Assembly: GCA_963717385.1 (NCBI GenBank)
Contig: CAVQWE010000010.1
Location: 172,047 to 236,046, forward strand
Length of the DNA: 64,000 bases
Direction of reading: 5' to 3'
From: Sva-07 sp963717385
Lineage (GTDB): Bacteria > Actinomycetota > Acidimicrobiia > Acidimicrobiales > Ilumatobacteraceae
The position numbers and the translations under genes are program-made. A model generated the notes under the pieces. It was not told the origin of the DNA. It searched no databases and worked only from the letters and a program-made list of their open reading frames with translations. Positions 19,368 to 29,345 of this stretch are shown here, one piece after another. Each line of letters begins with the position of its first letter. The stretch's first letter is position 1.

Positions 19368-20087
19368 TCAGATGCCGCAGTCGCCGCCGCCGAGGATGGC
19401 GGTGACCGTTGCATCGTCGGCGACGCCGGTGAGAAAGCCGCGCAAGCTGTCGTTGACGAAGAAGAACGGCGGGGTGAAATCGTCTTCGGGATTGATGGTG
19501 GCTGCCGGATAGGCCGCCCGAACATCGACGACGCGTGAGCCGATCTGCACCCCTCGTGTCGTCTGCAGGCCGACCGGCGAGGCACCGATCTCGCCCTGGT
19601 CGCCATAGCCGTACCCGAAGAAGTGGCGACGACCCTCGACGATTTCGGAGACATCTCCGAACAGCAGTGTGAGCACACCCCACGACACCTGGCGCAACTC
19701 GTCTCCCGAGCAGAGCCCGATCGTGAGCGGGTCGATCCAGCCGGTGTCGTTGCTGGGCGGTCCCAGATACGAGTTGAGGTACTCGACCACACCGTCGGGT
19801 TCGGCACCGAAGCCGGCGGTGCCGATGCCGTCACCGCTCAGCAGCAACTCCGAGACTGCAGGATCGGCCACTGTCGTTGACGGAGCGACCGTCGTGGTCG
19901 GCGCGATGGTGGTCGTGGTGGTCGTCGAGGTGGTCGTGGTGGTGCTGGTGGTCGTGCTGGTCGACGTCGACGAGGTCGGCGGCAACAGCGTGAACTCGGT
20001 GGTCGACGCAGTGTCGTCGTCGGACCCACCACAGGCAGCGAGAACCAGGCCGCCAGCGAGCAGAAGTGCACAGGAACGCCGAATCAT
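19368..20087 (-). CDS. Lipoprotein with Thr-rich linker, unknown
   Basis: The protein starts MIRRSCALLLAGGLVLAACGG, a signal with lipobox LAAC, so Cys is the likely lipidated residue. A run of Ser/Thr of about 45 residues separates the anchor from a soluble domain of about 150 residues with GIGTAGFG and VEYLNSYLGPP motifs and paired Cys near the middle and the end. The domain is not one I can name. Two upstream in-frame ATGs (20096 and 20099) are alternative starts. Confidence 0.7.
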   Translation of the reverse strand: MIRRSCALLLAGGLVLAACGGSDDDTASTTEFTLLPPTSSTSTSTTTSTTTTTSTTTTTTIAPTTTVAPSTTVADPAVSELLLSGDGIGTAGFGAEPDGVVEYLNSYLGPPSNDTGWIDPLTIGLCSGDELRQVSWGVLTLLFGDVSEIVEGRRHFFGYGYGDQGEIGASPVGLQTTRGVQIGSRVVDVRAAYPAATINPEDDFTPPFFFVNDSLRGFLTGVADDATVTAILGGGDCGI

Positions 20088-20134
20088 GACCGCCATCATG
20101 TCCGAGTCTGCCCCACGATCGGCGGATCTCGACG

Positions 20135-20949
20135 TCAGCTGGGGAAGATCCAGCCAGAACGCACCGGTGGCTCTGCGTCGTGTTCGATGAACCACTCGAT
20201 GCCGAACGCCGCTGCGAAGGCTTCGTCGGGCATCTGCAAGAAGAACGACGTGTCCTCGATCTGGCTGCGATGGCAGCGCATGGCGTTGCGCTTCGCGTCG
20301 AGGTGAGCGGACACGTCGACCGACAAGGTGAGCTCGGCTTCGGGCATCCCCATCGGGTTGCCGTCGTCGGCCGGGCCCGTGGGATCGAACTCGTCCTGCT
20401 CGCTGTCGGGGTTCCCCATCGGAGCGCCGGATTCGCGGGCCAGTTCGACCATGCGAATGAATGCATCACGGTTCATCGTCGCTTCCAGCACCCGAACCTC
20501 GGGGACCAGCTTCGCTGCGGCCAACCCCACCCGATGTACAGCGATGTGGTCGGGGTGGCCGTAGTTGCCGTGCCAGTCGTAGATCGTGAGCACGTCGGCG
20601 GACTCGTGGCGCAGCACCTCGGCGAGCTTCGCTCCGGCTTCGTCGGGATCGGCGAGGTGGAAGCTGTCCGGGTGGCCGTTCTGTTCCCAGCCGGTCATTC
20701 CCGAGTCGGTGTATCCCAGCCACACCACCCGGTGGATGCCGAGCACCTGCGCGGATGCTTCGGTCTCGGCTCGTCGACGGTCGACGAGTGTTTCGTCGGT
20801 CCGAGATCGTCGGGAACTTCACCGTGGTCGCCGTTGGTGGCGACCACCAGCACGACGCGGTGGCCTTGCGCTGCTGCTCGTGCGATGGTGCCACCAGTGC
20901 TGATGACCTCGTCGTCGGGGTGGGCGTGGAAGCAGACGAGCGTCGACAT
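20135..20949 (-). CDS. PIG-L (LmbE) family deacetylase, one frameshift
   Basis: The zinc-binding start AHPDDE in MSTLVCFHAHPDDEVISTGG and the later HPDHIAVHRVG motif are diagnostic for LmbE-like N-acetylglucosamine deacetylases. In actinobacteria this family includes MshB and Mca of mycothiol metabolism, but no further mycothiol gene is nearby, so the substrate is open. A frame change near 20755 separates the N-terminal 65 residues from the rest. Corrected length is about 271 residues. Confidence 0.8.
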
Positions 20950-20962
20950 TCAACGCATCCAA

Positions 20963-22123
20963 TCAGCCTGCTTGGCGAATCGCTCCGGACGCTGTCCAAC
21001 CTTCGACGGTGGACGCATCGACACCCCACGCTTCGAAGACTTCGGTGGTGTGGGCGCCGGCGTGGGCCGGCGGGCTCGCCACCTCGGCATGCGTGCGGCT
21101 GAATCGAGGTGCCGGCGCCGGCTGCATGGTGCCGGCCACGTCGATGAACGTCTGGCGCTCGACGTTGTGCGGGTGCTCGGCCGCCTCGCTCATCGTGAGC
21201 ACCGGAGCGAAACACACGTCGGTCATCTCCATCAGTTCGCACCACTCGTCACGGGTCTTCTGCGCGAACAATTCGGTGAGGCGGTTCTTCAGCGTCGGCC
21301 ACTCGGCCTTGTCCATCTGCTTGGCGAACTGCTCGTCGCCCTCCAGCCCGGTGAGGCGCAACAGCTCGGCGTAGAACTGGGGCTCGATCGAACCGAGCGA
21401 GATGTAGTGACCGTCGCTGCAGCGGTAGACGTCGTAGAAGTGGGCGCCGGTGTCGAGCAGGTTGGTGCCGGGTGCGTTCTCGTCGTGCATGCCGATCGAC
21501 TTGAACGCCCAGAACATCGACATCAGCACCGCTGCGCCGTCGACCATGGCGGCGTCGACCACTTGGCCCTCGCCGCTTCGCTGCGATTCGAGCAGCGCGC
21601 ACACCACGCCGTAGGCGAGGAACATGCCACCGCCACCGAAGTCGCCGACCATGTTGAGGGGAGGCAGTGGCGGCTCGCCGGCACGGGCGAAGTGCGCCAG
21701 TGCGCCAGCGAGCGAGATGTAGTTGATGTCGTGGCCGGCTGCCTGCGAATAGGGCCCGGTCTGTCCCCAGCCGGTCATCCGGCCGAACACCAGCTTGGGG
21801 TTGCGCTCGAGGCACACGTCGGGGCCGACGCCGAGGCGTTCCATCACTCCGGGACGGAACCCCTCGATCAGCGCATCAGCTGACTCGACGAGTGTGAGCA
21901 GGGCTTCGACGCCCTCGGGGTTCTTCAGGTCGATCGCCACGTTCTTGCGACCGCGCAACAGCACGTCGAAGTGAGGTCCGTCAGGAACAGGTCCACGAAC
22001 GGCGCCGGCGCGCTCGACGCGGATCACTTCGGCGCCCATGTCGGCGAGCAGCATCGCGGCGAACGGACCGGGGCCGATGCCCGCAATCTCGATGATCTTG
22101 TAGCCGTTGAGTGGTCCAGCCAT
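20963..22123 (-). CDS. mcr: Alpha-methylacyl-CoA racemase (CaiB/BaiF family)
   Basis: This 386-residue CoA-transferase-fold protein is closest to the mycobacterial racemase: LNGYKIIEIAGIGPGPFAA, the catalytic His in GHDINYISL, the catalytic Asp in VGDFGGGGMF, and VVDAAMVDGAAVLMSM. It would interconvert R and S 2-methyl-branched acyl-CoAs before beta-oxidation. The frame runs on upstream into an alpha/beta hydrolase, but the internal ATG at 22123 is the natural racemase start. It overlaps the end region of the hydrolase once that gene's frameshift is corrected, so I treat them as two genes of one operon. Confidence 0.9.
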   Translation of the reverse strand: MAGPLNGYKIIEIAGIGPGPFAAMLLADMGAEVIRVERAGAVRGPVPDGPHFDVLLRGRKNVAIDLKNPEGVEALLTLVESADALIEGFRPGVMERLGVGPDVCLERNPKLVFGRMTGWGQTGPYSQAAGHDINYISLAGALAHFARAGEPPLPPLNMVGDFGGGGMFLAYGVVCALLESQRSGEGQVVDAAMVDGAAVLMSMFWAFKSIGMHDENAPGTNLLDTGAHFYDVYRCSDGHYISLGSIEPQFYAELLRLTGLEGDEQFAKQMDKAEWPTLKNRLTELFAQKTRDEWCELMEMTDVCFAPVLTMSEAAEHPHNVERQTFIDVAGTMQPAPAPRFSRTHAEVASPPAHAGAHTTEVFEAWGVDASTVEGWTASGAIRQAG

Positions 22124-22128
22124 GGGGT

Positions 22129-23038
22129 TCAGCTCCGGTTCGTGGTTGGTTGGTCGATGGGGTGGGTTCGGATGTGGCCGCCGATGGCCTCGGCCAGCAC
22201 TCGGCCACAGCGGGGCAGGATGGTCGTGGCCCATGTCGGCCAGCAGGAGGTAACTCGATCCGGGAACGAGTTCGGCCGTGCGTTCGCCGCCTTCTGGCGT
22301 GATCAGCGTGTCGTCGCGGCCGTGGATCACCAGCATCGGTACCGCGAGCGTGGCGAGGCCCTCGCTGCGATCACCGGAGGCGTAGATCGCCGCGAGCTGG
22401 CGGGTCGTGCCCTCTGGGTAGAAGCACCGGTCGTACTGAGCTGCGGCCAGTTCCTGCAACCAGTCGGTGTCGCAGTACTTCTTCGACGCCCAGATTCGGG
22501 AGTTCAGCGATGCTGCGATGTAGTCGTCACGATCGGGTGGCGACGGTGCGAGCAGCGCCTCGCGGGCCTCAGCGGTGGGGCGCCCGACACGAGGGTCGCC
22601 GGTGCTGCTCATCACCGACGTGACGCTGGCGATGCGATCGGGATGCTCGATCGCCATCGTCTGCACGATCATCCCGCCCATCGAGTTGCCGACGATGTGG
22701 GCGCGGTCGATGCCGAGGTGATCGAGCAGCCCGATGCCATCGGCCGCCATGTCCGACAGCGTGTACGGCACCGGGGGCACCGCTTCGCCGGCGAGGATCG
22801 TCGAGAGCACCTTGCCCGGCGAGACCTCTTGGCCGTCGAGCTTGGTGGACAGCCCAACGTCGCGGTTGTCGAACTGGATCACGAACAGGCCCTGCGCCAC
22901 GAGCTGTTCGATGTACCCGGTCGACCAGGAGATCAGCTGCGACGTGTAGCCGTTGACGACCAGCAACGGCGGATTCGCCGGATCGCCGGTGGTGACGTAC
23001 TCGAGTTCGATTCCGTTGGGAAGCACGGCGCGTGGCAT
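22129..23038 (-). CDS. Alpha/beta hydrolase, frameshift near its 3' end
   Basis: Roughly 302 residues. Motifs are LLVVNGYTSQLISW (oxyanion side), VIQFDNRDVGLST, the nucleophile elbow GNSMGGMI with Ser, the VIHGRDDTLI Asp region and MGHD with the catalytic His. The raw frame fuses into the racemase downstream. Changing frame by one base near 22205 gives a natural ending VLAEAIGGHIRTHPID and a stop at 22129, six bases before the racemase ATG. It may be a lipid or CoA-ester hydrolase, given the neighbour. Confidence 0.82.
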
Positions 23039-23102
23039 GCGGCCGAGTGTTGCAGAGCGATTCGGCCGAACGACAAACGGAGGGTGTGGCTACGGTGCTG
23101 GC

Positions 23103-24121
23103 GTGACGCCGAACGACACCTCGACACAAACGGTGCACGCCCCCGGGCGAGTGAATCTCATCGGGGAACACACCGACTACACCGGCGGGCTCGTGTTCCC
23201 GATGGCGATCGATCGGGGGACGACGATCGAGTACCAGCGGGGCGGCGATCGGATCGTGCTCGGCTCCGACGCCGAACCCGACGCCATCGACATCGCCACA
23301 CCGATCGCCGAGGACCCGCGCACGATCAGTCCGGCGTGGGGCCGATACGTCGCCGCGATGGCAGCGAGCTGCGGGCCACAGAAGGCATCACGGGATCGAT
23401 CCGCTCTGACATCCCCGCTGGGGCCGGGCTGTCGTCGAGTGCTGCGCTCGAATGCGCGATCGGGTTGGCGCTCGGTTTCGACGGCACACCGACCGAGCTT
23501 GCGCTGGCCGCACAGCGCGCCGAGCACGCCGCCACCGGTGTGCCGACCGGGATCATGGACCAGCTGTGCATCGCTGCTGCCACCGACGGCCACGCCACGA
23601 TGATCGACTGCCACACGCTCGAGGTCACCCAGGTCGAGATCCCCACCGAAGTGGACGTGGTCGTCGAGTTCATCGCCCACCGCACACTCGTCGGCTCGGC
23701 CTACGGCGACCGTGTGGCCGAGTGCGCCAGAGCCGAGGCCGTCACGGGCCCTCTCCGAAACGCAACCCTCGACGACATCGAACGAGCCCGCCACCACCTC
23801 GACGACATCGCCTGGCGGCGAGCCCGCCACGTCGTCACGGAGAACGAGCGGGTACGCAGCTTCGCTGCTGCGTTGGGCGAGGGCGACTACGAACGTGCAG
23901 GGCGGCTGATGCATGCCGGCCACGAGAGCTTGCGGACCGACTTCGAGGTCTCGACGCCGGCCATGGATGCTGCCGTCGCCCGACTGACGGACACGCCTGG
24001 TGTCTTCGGCGCCCGAATGACGGGCGGCGGTTTCGGCGGCTGCGTCGTCGCACTGTGCGTACCCGGCTCGCTCAGCTCCGGCTGGGTGGTGCACGCCTCA
24101 CGCGGCGCCCATCACCGTTGA
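23103..24121 (+). CDS. galK: Galactokinase (GHMP kinase), one frameshift
   Basis: GalK phosphorylates galactose at C1. The signature APGRVNLIGEHTDYTGG is near the N-terminus, and the GHMP ATP-binding loop IPAGAGLSSSAALE lies after a frame change near 23375. GVPTGIMDQ and the C-terminal MTGGGFGGCVVAL complete the family pattern. Corrected length of about 339 residues is slightly short for GalK. The GTG start at 23103 is chosen because the conserved motif follows within 15 residues and ggaggg lies upstream. No other Leloir gene is adjacent. Confidence 0.87.
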
Positions 24122-24125
24122 ACGA

Positions 24126-24167
24126 GCGATGAGCGAAACGTACTCCCAGGACCGCTTCGCTCATCGC
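24126..24167. terminator. Hairpin between convergent galK and the PH/SHOCT gene
   Basis: A 12-bp perfect stem, gcgatgagcgaa / ttcgctcatcgc, with an 18-base loop, starts 5 bases after the galK stop. It lies between two genes that converge, so it could end transcription from both sides. No strong T-run follows. Confidence 0.55.
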
Positions 24168-24196
24168 CTTGGCGGATTCACCGGCGGGGCCGGCGG

Positions 24197-24814
24197 TCAC
24201 GGGCCGAGCAGGCGGCGCTTCTGGCGGTCGAACTCGTCAGGGGTCAGCGTCCCCCGCAGCAGCATCGACTCGAGCTTCTCGAGCTGGTCGGCGATGTCGA
24301 CGACGCCATCAGGACCACGTCCGCGCAACTCACGCGCTTCCATCTCGGCGTGGATGACGCGCTGCACCCGATCTGGCTGGCGGATGTCCGTGAATCGCTG
24401 CTGGCCGGTCTCACCGCCCGACTCGATGAGCAGATCACCCGTGCCCACGAGTCGTTCGAGCAGGCCCTGGTGGAAGTGCACGGTGTTCACACGATCGACA
24501 GGGATCTCGATACCGCGTTTCGTGAGCAGACCCGTTCGGAAGATCACTCGCCGGTTGGTGATCACGAAGTGCGTGGTCAGCCAGCGCCCGTACCGACTCA
24601 CCAGCCAGAGCGCACTCAACGCCAGAGCACCGAGGACGGCCCAGGCAGCAACCGGCCGCACCGACGAATCCGGCTCGGTCACGACCAACGTGACGACCGC
24701 GGCCGTGATCGCCAACACCATTGCGCTGACCGGTGCGACCAGGAACCACCAGTGCGGATGCAGATCGACGCTGACCGTTTCGTTGTCGTTCAGCAACCGC
24801 TCCGGGTAGGCCAT
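24197..24814 (-). CDS. PH-like (bPH2) membrane protein with SHOCT domain
   Basis: 205 residues: two membrane helices (residues about 24-45 and 57-75), a bacterial PH-like domain (THFVITNRRVIFRTGLLTKRG, VDRVNTVHFHQGLLERLVGTGDL), then a short C-terminal SHOCT motif (LEKLESMLLRGTLTPDEFDRQKRRLL). Members are membrane-associated proteins of unclear role, often membrane-integrity related. The start is 4 bases after the corrected stop of the CNNM gene upstream, so the three genes from 27551 down form one operon. Confidence 0.88.
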   Translation of the reverse strand: MAYPERLLNDNETVSVDLHPHWWFLVAPVSAMVLAITAAVVTLVVTEPDSSVRPVAAWAVLGALALSALWLVSRYGRWLTTHFVITNRRVIFRTGLLTKRGIEIPVDRVNTVHFHQGLLERLVGTGDLLIESGGETGQQRFTDIRQPDRVQRVIHAEMEARELRGRGPDGVVDIADQLEKLESMLLRGTLTPDEFDRQKRRLLGP

Positions 24815-24818
24815 CGGG

Positions 24819-26184
24819 TCACTCTGCGGCGGGGACGCCAGCTCCGCTCAGCCGAACGTGCAAGGTCTCGATCGCGTAGCCGTCCATTTCGACCACTTCG
24901 AAGTCACCGAGATCGGTCGTGACCGACTCGCCCTGTTTCGGGATCTCGTCGAGTGCATCGATGACGTAGCCGGCAACGGTCTGCCAGTCGCCATTGGGGC
25001 AGCTCGACGCCGGTGCACTCTTCGAACAAGTCGACGCGCATCGTGCCGGGAATCCTCCAGCGCCCGTCAGCGAGTGCCACGGCGTCGCCGAGCCGGCGAT
25101 CTGATTCGTCGTCGAAGTCGCCGATCAACTCCTCGATCACGTCTTCGAGCGTGACGAGTCCCATCACCATGCCGTGTTCGTCGACGACGAGCGAGATGTG
25201 CTGACGGCGGGTCCGCATCTCGAGCAACAGATCCTCGAGGCCGTGGTGCTCTGGGGTGACCATGATGGGACGAGTCAGCGTGCCCACCTGGGTGGTCGAC
25301 CAGGTCCCGTGCGCAAGCCGCAGGAGGTCTTTGGCGTGCACGAAGCCGCGCACGTGGTCGAGATCACCCTCGTGGACGACGATGCGTGTACGCCCGGTCC
25401 GGTGCGCTTCGGCGGCAACCATGTCGGCGGTCGCTTCGGCACCGGCGGCCACGATGTCGCGTCGAACCGTCATGGCATCGGCAGCCGTGAGCCCCGACAA
25501 CTCGAGCGAACGAGCGAGCAGTTCGTGTTCCTCTGCGGCGATTCCGCCGTGGCCAGCCGACTCTTCGATCAGCAACAGCAAGTCGCTCGGCGAATGCGCC
25601 ATGGCTCGTTCGTCCTGAGGCTCGACGCCGACTGCCTTCACCGTGATGTTCGCCAGCCCGTTCAGGAATCGGATGAGCGGGCGAAACACACTGACGAACA
25701 TGCGGAACGGGCGTGCCAGCAACAGTGCCGACTTCTCGGGATGTGCGATCGCCCACGACTTCGGGGCCATCTCGGCAACCACCATGTGCAGGAACACCAC
25801 GATCGACAACGCGATCGAGAACGCAATGATGTGACGCGTCGTATCGGACAGCGTGAACGCTTCACCGAGCACACTCTCGATCACGCCAGCGACCGCGGGT
25901 TCGGCGACCGCACCGAGACCGAGCGAGCACATCGTGATGCCGAGCTGGGCCCCGGCGAGCATCAAGGTGATCTCGCGTAATCCGGCGAGCGTGTGCCGGG
26001 CGCGACGGTCGCCTTCGGCCGCCAGCTGTTCGATGCGCGAACGACGCGATGCCAGCAGGGCGAACTCGGCTGCGACGAAGAAGCCGTTGAGTGCGAGCAG
26101 CACGACGGCGATGCCGATGCCGGCCCAGTTGACTTGGATGCCCCCGGTGACAGCTTCAGCGGCGACGATCGCGGTGGAGCGCAT
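24819..26184 (-). CDS. CNNM/CorC-HlyC family membrane protein, frameshift near 3' end
   Basis: The N-terminal CNNM domain has three or four helices (IAVVLLALNGFFVAAEFALLASRRSRI, GITMCSLGLGAVAEP, HMVVAEMAPKSWAIA). A CBS pair follows (residues about 215-335, with TLEDVIEELIGDFDDE). After a break near 24998 in a gggg run comes the CorC/HlyC domain NGDWQTVAGYVIDALDEIPKQGE. Total is about 454 residues. The family is linked to divalent metal (magnesium) transport. It is the second of two tandem paralogues; its ATG overlaps the stop of the first. Confidence 0.9.
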
Positions 26185-27551
26185 CAGCGTTCGTCCTCAC
26201 GGTCGCCGTTGCGTCCCTGACCGTCGGTGCCGTTGGCATCGTCACCGTTCTCTTCGAGTGCAGCGGGATCGACACGGAGTTCGACTCGCTCGATCGCGAA
26301 CCCGTCGACCTCCAACACTTCGATCCGAACACCATCGACCGTGAACGAGTCGCCGACCACGGGGATGCGCTCGAGGCGATCGAGTACCAGGCCGGCGACG
26401 GTGTCGTACTCGCCATCGGGGAGGTCGAGGCCGATGATGCGTTCGATCTCGTCGGGCCGCGAGGACGCGGCAACCGACCACACACCGGGTTCGGTTTCGA
26501 CATGGTCGCCCGGGGCGCTCGGGTCGTATTCGTCTTCGATCTCGCCGACCAGTTCTTCGACGACGTCTTCGAGGGTGACCACGCCAGCTGGCCCGCCGTA
26601 CTCGTCGATCACGATCGCCATCTCGGTGGCCCGCGACCTCAACTCGGCCAACACGACATTGAGGCCTGCCGCCTCGGGGACGGCCAGGATCTCGTGGAAG
26701 AGCTCCGACACCACGGTGGTGTCGTAGTCGGAACGACCGACGCCGAGCAGGTCTTTCGCGTGCACGATGCCCTGCACGTGACCGTCGACGTCGACCACCG
26801 GGAAACGTGAATGCGTCGACGCCATCAGATCGCGCAGGTCTGCAGCGGTGGCGTCGACGTCGATCGTGACCACCCGGTTCCAGGGGACCATCGCATCGGA
26901 CGCTTCCAGTTCGCCGAAGTCGATCGCTCGTTCGAGCAGCGCCGCCTGGCCCGGGGTGAGATGACCACTCTCGGCCGACGAGTCGACGATCAGATCGAGC
27001 TCCTCGGTGGACACCGCCCCGCGCAGTTCCTCGACCGGCTCGACGCCGATCAGGCGCAGCAGTCGGTTCGCTGCCCCGTCGAAGAGACGCACGACCGGCC
27101 CGGCGATCCGCAAGAACAGCCACATCGACGGAGCGAGGGCGCGGGCAACCGGTTCGGGCTTGGCGATCGCCAGGTTCTTCGGCGCAAGTTCACCGAAGAC
27201 CATCTGGGCCATCGTCGCGAGGATCAACGCAAGCGTCAGCGAAATCCCGAACGTCGCCGATTCTGGAACGCCGACCGCAACGAGCGCAGGCTCGATCACC
27301 GAGGCGATCGCCGGCTCGGCGATGAAACCGACCAACAGCGTGGTGACCGTGATCCCGAGCTGCGCCCCCGACAACATGAAGCTGAGCCGTTTGTGGACCT
27401 CGATCGCCCGCTTCGAACGCCGGTCACCTTCGTCGGCACGCTCGACGAACCGGCTGCGGCGAGCAGCGACGAACGCGAACTCGACGGCGACGAAGAAGCC
27501 GTTGGCCGCGATGAGCGCGACCACACCGATCAGCCCGAGAGCGGTCAGCAC
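26184..27551 (-). CDS. CNNM/CorC-HlyC family membrane protein, intact paralogue
   Basis: The architecture matches its neighbour: CNNM helices (GVVALIAANGFFVAVEFAFVAARRSRF), VFGELAPKNLAIAKPE, a CBS pair with TLEDVVEELVGEIEDEYDP, and a CorC/HlyC domain (EYDTVAGLVLDRLERIPVVGD). The start is uncertain. GTG at 27551 puts the first helix at once after the start as usual; a TTG at 27614 would add 21 residues. The Asp/Gly-rich tail is dispensable-looking. Tandem paralogues suggest a heteromeric complex or different induction. Confidence 0.9.
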   Translation of the reverse strand: MLTALGLIGVVALIAANGFFVAVEFAFVAARRSRFVERADEGDRRSKRAIEVHKRLSFMLSGAQLGITVTTLLVGFIAEPAIASVIEPALVAVGVPESATFGISLTLALILATMAQMVFGELAPKNLAIAKPEPVARALAPSMWLFLRIAGPVVRLFDGAANRLLRLIGVEPVEELRGAVSTEELDLIVDSSAESGHLTPGQAALLERAIDFGELEASDAMVPWNRVVTIDVDATAADLRDLMASTHSRFPVVDVDGHVQGIVHAKDLLGVGRSDYDTTVVSELFHEILAVPEAAGLNVVLAELRSRATEMAIVIDEYGGPAGVVTLEDVVEELVGEIEDEYDPSAPGDHVETEPGVWSVAASSRPDEIERIIGLDLPDGEYDTVAGLVLDRLERIPVVGDSFTVDGVRIEVLEVDGFAIERVELRVDPAALEENGDDANGTDGQGRNGDREDER

Positions 27552-27702
27552 GGCGTCAACTTCGTTTTCGGTCGGCGGACATGGGTGGACAGATGTTATC
27601 GACCGCTGTCGCAAGGCGTGGCGACCGAGTACCGTCCAGATCTCTTCCGGGCCCTAGCATCGGTGCTGGCCGACAGCCGGCGGCCTCGCTGCGGGGGCAC
27701 AT

Positions 27703-29322
27703 GTGAAGACGACACAACCTGGTGAACTGCCTGGAGGACGATGGCTTTTCACCAGTGTCTTCGTGCATGCGGTCGCGGAATTCTCGGCGTGGATCACCGT
27801 GCTCGTGGTCGCGTTCGACCGGGGAGGCCCCTCGGCCGCAGGGCTCGCCGTCACGGCGCAACTGGTTCCAGGAGCACTCCTCGCCCCTGTCGTCGGCGCG
27901 GCGGGTGACCGGTTTCCGCGCCAGCGAGTGCTCGCCGTCTCCTTCTTCGTCCAGGGCGCATCGACCGCGGGGATCGCTGTGGCCCTGCTCGTCGACTCAC
28001 CGCTGGCCGTCGTCTACGGGTTCGCTGGGCTGTTCACGGTTGCAACGATCGCCACTCCAGCAACGATCGCCAGCCTGCTCGTGCACTCTGCACGAACGCC
28101 GACGCAACTGACACGCTGGAACATCAGCCGCTCGTTCACCAGGGCTGCGGGAAGCTTGGTCGGCCCCTTGGTGACCGCGCTGCTCCTCGCAATCGCCAGC
28201 CCGACCATCGTGTTCGTCGGCCTGGCTGCAGCCTGCATCGGCATGGGGATCCTGGCCGGGTTGCGCCTGCCCGACGATGACCGTCTGCACTCGACGCTGT
28301 CGATGAGCGCTGTGCTCGGCGACTCGTGGCGTGGCATCTCATACGTTGCGACCGCGCCAGCACCTCGCACGATCGTGGCCTACATCGGCGCTGCCGAATT
28401 GCTGCTCGGCGCCCTCGACCTGGTCTTCGTGGCGGTGGCGTTCGAGCAACTCGATCGAGGTGGCAGCACGGTCGCGCTCATCGCTGTGTCCTTCGCGATC
28501 GGCACCCTGCTCGCGGTCTCCACCGCCAGCCGACGCTCGAGTTGGCAGCTGAGCCAGCTCGTACTGGTCGGCGCAGCACTCCTCACCGTGCCGTTGCTGA
28601 TCGTCAGCCATGCGACTGTCCTGCCCATGGTGTTGGTACTGGCCGGGCTCCTCGGCGCCGGCAATGGACTGGTCGAGATCGGGAGCCAGACACTGCTCCA
28701 ACGATCGTGCACGGAGACGATGACCAGCCGGGCATACGGTGCGCTCGACTCGACGACCTTGATCGCCGCCGCTGTGGGGGCAGCGATCGCTGGACGCTTC
28801 ATTGCCGACGGCGGGCTCACGTCGGTGCTGCCCGTACTCAGCGTCGCCGGAGCGATCGTGCTGATCGGTGGCGCACTGCGGCTCCGGGCAACCGAACGTT
28901 CGTTGCAGCCGACCGACGCCCGACTCGTGTCATGTCTACGGGCGGTCACGTTTCTGACCTCGCTCCCACAACCGACCCTCGATCGTCTCGCACGTGTCTC
29001 ACAACGACGACAGGTGGGAACCGGCACTCACGTGGTGATCGAAGGTGAGCCGGGCGACGAGTTCTTCGTGCTGATCGCCGGCGAGGTCGAGGTCGCCATC
29101 GGCGATCAGATCGTCGATCACCTGAGCGCTCCAGCGTCGTTCGGCGAGGTGGCGTTGCTGCACGACTCGGCGCGATCCGCCACGGTCACCACCACTGGAC
29201 CATGCGAGTTCGCTGTCATCCGCCAGGACGACTTCCTCGACGCGATCCGTCGCACAGCAACGAGTCATCGTGCGGCACTCGACGCCGCGCAGCAGTACCG
29301 GCCCGCACCCGAGCGGGGGTGA
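27703..29322 (+). CDS. MFS transporter with C-terminal cyclic-nucleotide-binding domain
   Basis: 539 residues. The first 400 residues form a 12-helix major-facilitator transporter of the macrolide-efflux-like type (PGALLAPVVGAAGDRFPRQR is the loop 2-3 motif). Residues about 410-525 are a CAP-family cNMP-binding domain with the phosphate-binding cassette FGEVALLHDSARSATV. The fusion implies export activity gated by cAMP, cGMP or a similar ligand. The cassette keeps the Glu and Arg that hold cyclic nucleotide. The start is a GTG at 27703. The gene is divergent from the CNNM operon and 23 bases upstream of the peroxidase gene, so read-through into that gene is possible. Confidence 0.88.
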   Translation: MKTTQPGELPGGRWLFTSVFVHAVAEFSAWITVLVVAFDRGGPSAAGLAVTAQLVPGALLAPVVGAAGDRFPRQRVLAVSFFVQGASTAGIAVALLVDSPLAVVYGFAGLFTVATIATPATIASLLVHSARTPTQLTRWNISRSFTRAAGSLVGPLVTALLLAIASPTIVFVGLAAACIGMGILAGLRLPDDDRLHSTLSMSAVLGDSWRGISYVATAPAPRTIVAYIGAAELLLGALDLVFVAVAFEQLDRGGSTVALIAVSFAIGTLLAVSTASRRSSWQLSQLVLVGAALLTVPLLIVSHATVLPMVLVLAGLLGAGNGLVEIGSQTLLQRSCTETMTSRAYGALDSTTLIAAAVGAAIAGRFIADGGLTSVLPVLSVAGAIVLIGGALRLRATERSLQPTDARLVSCLRAVTFLTSLPQPTLDRLARVSQRRQVGTGTHVVIEGEPGDEFFVLIAGEVEVAIGDQIVDHLSAPASFGEVALLHDSARSATVTTTGPCEFAVIRQDDFLDAIRRTATSHRAALDAAQQYRPAPERG

Positions 29323-29345
29323 CGCAACGCACTATGGTTGCCCGG

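Noticed and set aside
20963..23038. Apparent fusion of alpha/beta hydrolase and alpha-methylacyl-CoA racemase in one 691-residue frame
   Set aside because: A one-base shift near 22205 restores a natural hydrolase ending with a stop at 22129, next to a good racemase ATG at 22123.
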